In this document: positions 63,432 through 64,000 of the stretch, piece by piece | Layout: every line of letters begins with the position of its first letter | Numbering within the stretch: the stretch's first letter is position 1 | Assembly (NCBI GenBank): GCA_020544565.1 | Contig: CP078014.1 | Span: 3,722,016 to 3,786,015 of the forward strand | Origin: Bradyrhizobiaceae bacterium | GTDB lineage: Bacteria; Pseudomonadota; Alphaproteobacteria; Rhizobiales; Xanthobacteraceae | DNA length: 64,000 nt | Direction of reading: 5' to 3' | Position numbers and translations under genes: made by a program | The notes under the pieces: generated by a model | What the model was told of the DNA's origin: nothing | Databases searched by the model: none | Seen by the model: only the letters and a program-made list of their open reading frames with translations

Positions 63432-63446
63432 AGAAAATATATTTCT
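63432..63446. promoter_or_regulatory. AT-rich dyad before the YeiH-like gene
   Basis: AGAAA-ATATA-TTTCT lies in the AT-rich gap before 63497, flanked by ATTCGC (63420) and GCGAAT (63447-63452). YeiH genes are often controlled by a LysR-type regulator; the dyad would suit one, but no regulator is in view. Confidence 0.4.
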
Positions 63447-63496
63447 GCGAATTGGCGTTTTGACGCACTGGTTGTCCTGCATCAGCGAGGTGACCG

Positions 63497-64000
63497 GTGT
63501 CGTCGAAGAACAATCAGCCGCCTGGCGGCGACAGCGAACAACCATTGCGATCTCGCGCGGGCTCCGCTTTCAGGTCGCTCGCGGGCCTCGTTCCCGGGGT
63601 GATGCTGTGCGTCGCGGTGACGGTGGTGGCGATGGCGATCCAGCACGCCGAGGAACGGCTGTTCGCGCATCCCTATATCGAGGCGCTGGTGATCGCGATT
63701 CTCATCGGCATGGCGATGCGCGCGGCGTGGACGCCGTCGCCGCGCCTGCAGGCCGGCATCGCCTTCAGCGCCAAGCAGTTGCTCGAAGTCGCGGTCATGC
63801 TGCTCGGCGCGTCGATCAGTTTCGCCGCGCTCGCGGCGTCCGGCGCGGTGCTGCTGGGCGCGATCGTCGCCACCGTCGCACTCACGCTCGGCGCGACGCT
63901 CGTGCTCGGCAGACTGCTCGGGCTGCCGACCAAGCTGTCGATCCTCGTCGCCTGCGGCAATGCGATCTGCGGCAATTCCGCCATCGCCGCGGTCGCACCG
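63497..64000 (+). CDS. YeiH/UPF0324 putative sulfate exporter, 5' part
   Basis: The first 168 codons of a membrane protein starting at a GTG (63497); the gene runs off the window. After a 25-residue polar start there are hydrophobic segments LAGLVPGVMLCVAVTVVAMAI, YIEALVIAILIGMAMRAAW, LEVAVMLLGASISFAAL and AVLLGAIVATVALTLGATLVL, then SILVACGNAICGNSAIAAVAP, the UPF0324 signature with its GNxxCGNSA repeat. Relatives are called putative sulfate exporters on limited evidence. Confidence 0.9.
   Translation, partial: MSSKNNQPPGGDSEQPLRSRAGSAFRSLAGLVPGVMLCVAVTVVAMAIQHAEERLFAHPYIEALVIAILIGMAMRAAWTPSPRLQAGIAFSAKQLLEVAVMLLGASISFAALAASGAVLLGAIVATVALTLGATLVLGRLLGLPTKLSILVACGNAICGNSAIAAVAP

Overview
The window is GC-rich DNA from an alphaproteobacterium, most likely a Bradyrhizobium/Rhodopseudomonas relative (Nitrobacteraceae). 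The support is the order murA-DUF2948-hisD-UPF0262-phosphatase-maf-yacG-tRNA-Phe, the hemD / mitofilin-like / HemY-like trio, and several families of intergenic palindromic repeats typical of that group. This is judged by eye; no database was searched.

Layout. Positions 1-7.8 kb are core genome: bioB (cut by the window edge), tRNA-Thr(GGT), murA, hisD, maf, yacG and tRNA-Phe. At 7.8-13.4 kb a P4-type integrase sits just downstream of tRNA-Phe and leads a decayed defence island. It holds an orphan antitoxin-like HTH gene, a chimera of a DISARM-type SNF2 helicase (DrmD-like) and the tail of an adenine methyltransferase, and a DUF3883 gene whose 3' end runs into a broken metF-like gene.

Positions 13.4-30.3 kb are the most interesting part: a compact bacterial microcompartment (BMC) locus. 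It encodes one hexamer (BMC-H), one tandem-domain (BMC-T) and one pentamer (BMC-P) shell protein, a CoA-acylating aldehyde dehydrogenase with a C-terminal encapsulation-like helix, two related small proteins of unknown function, a FolB-like dihydroneopterin aldolase and three PanB-like proteins with altered metal sites. A sulfatase, two DUF202 membrane proteins, an SsuABC/TauABC-like importer, and PabC plus a fused PabA-PabB follow on the same strand. The shared theme is folate-linked one-carbon chemistry: methylene-THF-type enzymes (PanB, MetF remnant) beside genes for both halves of folate (pterin and p-aminobenzoate). I do not recall a described BMC type with this gene set. A working model, which is inference, is that PanB-like enzymes make or consume an aldehyde inside the shell and the dehydrogenase turns it into an acyl-CoA.

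Positions 30.4-36.2 kb hold a catabolic unit (periplasmic binding protein, amidohydrolase, feruloyl-CoA-synthase-like ligase) divergent from an IclR regulator. Positions 36-43.9 kb hold accessory metabolism and transport (DUF4239 protein, PanE-like reductase, SDR, second binding protein, gamma-glutamyltransferase, UMF1-type MFS). Positions 44-60.7 kb are core again: purH, heparinase-like protein, rsmB, L,D-transpeptidase, a Kazal-domain protein, acs, gpsA, tsaD and hemD to the HemY-like gene, with repeats between them. At 60.8-63.1 kb a small insertion follows tRNA-Thr(CGT): a tRNA 5' fragment, a Panacea-domain antitoxin gene overlapping an unrecognised possible toxin gene, a small membrane protein and an XRE regulator. 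The window ends inside a YeiH/UPF0324 transporter gene.
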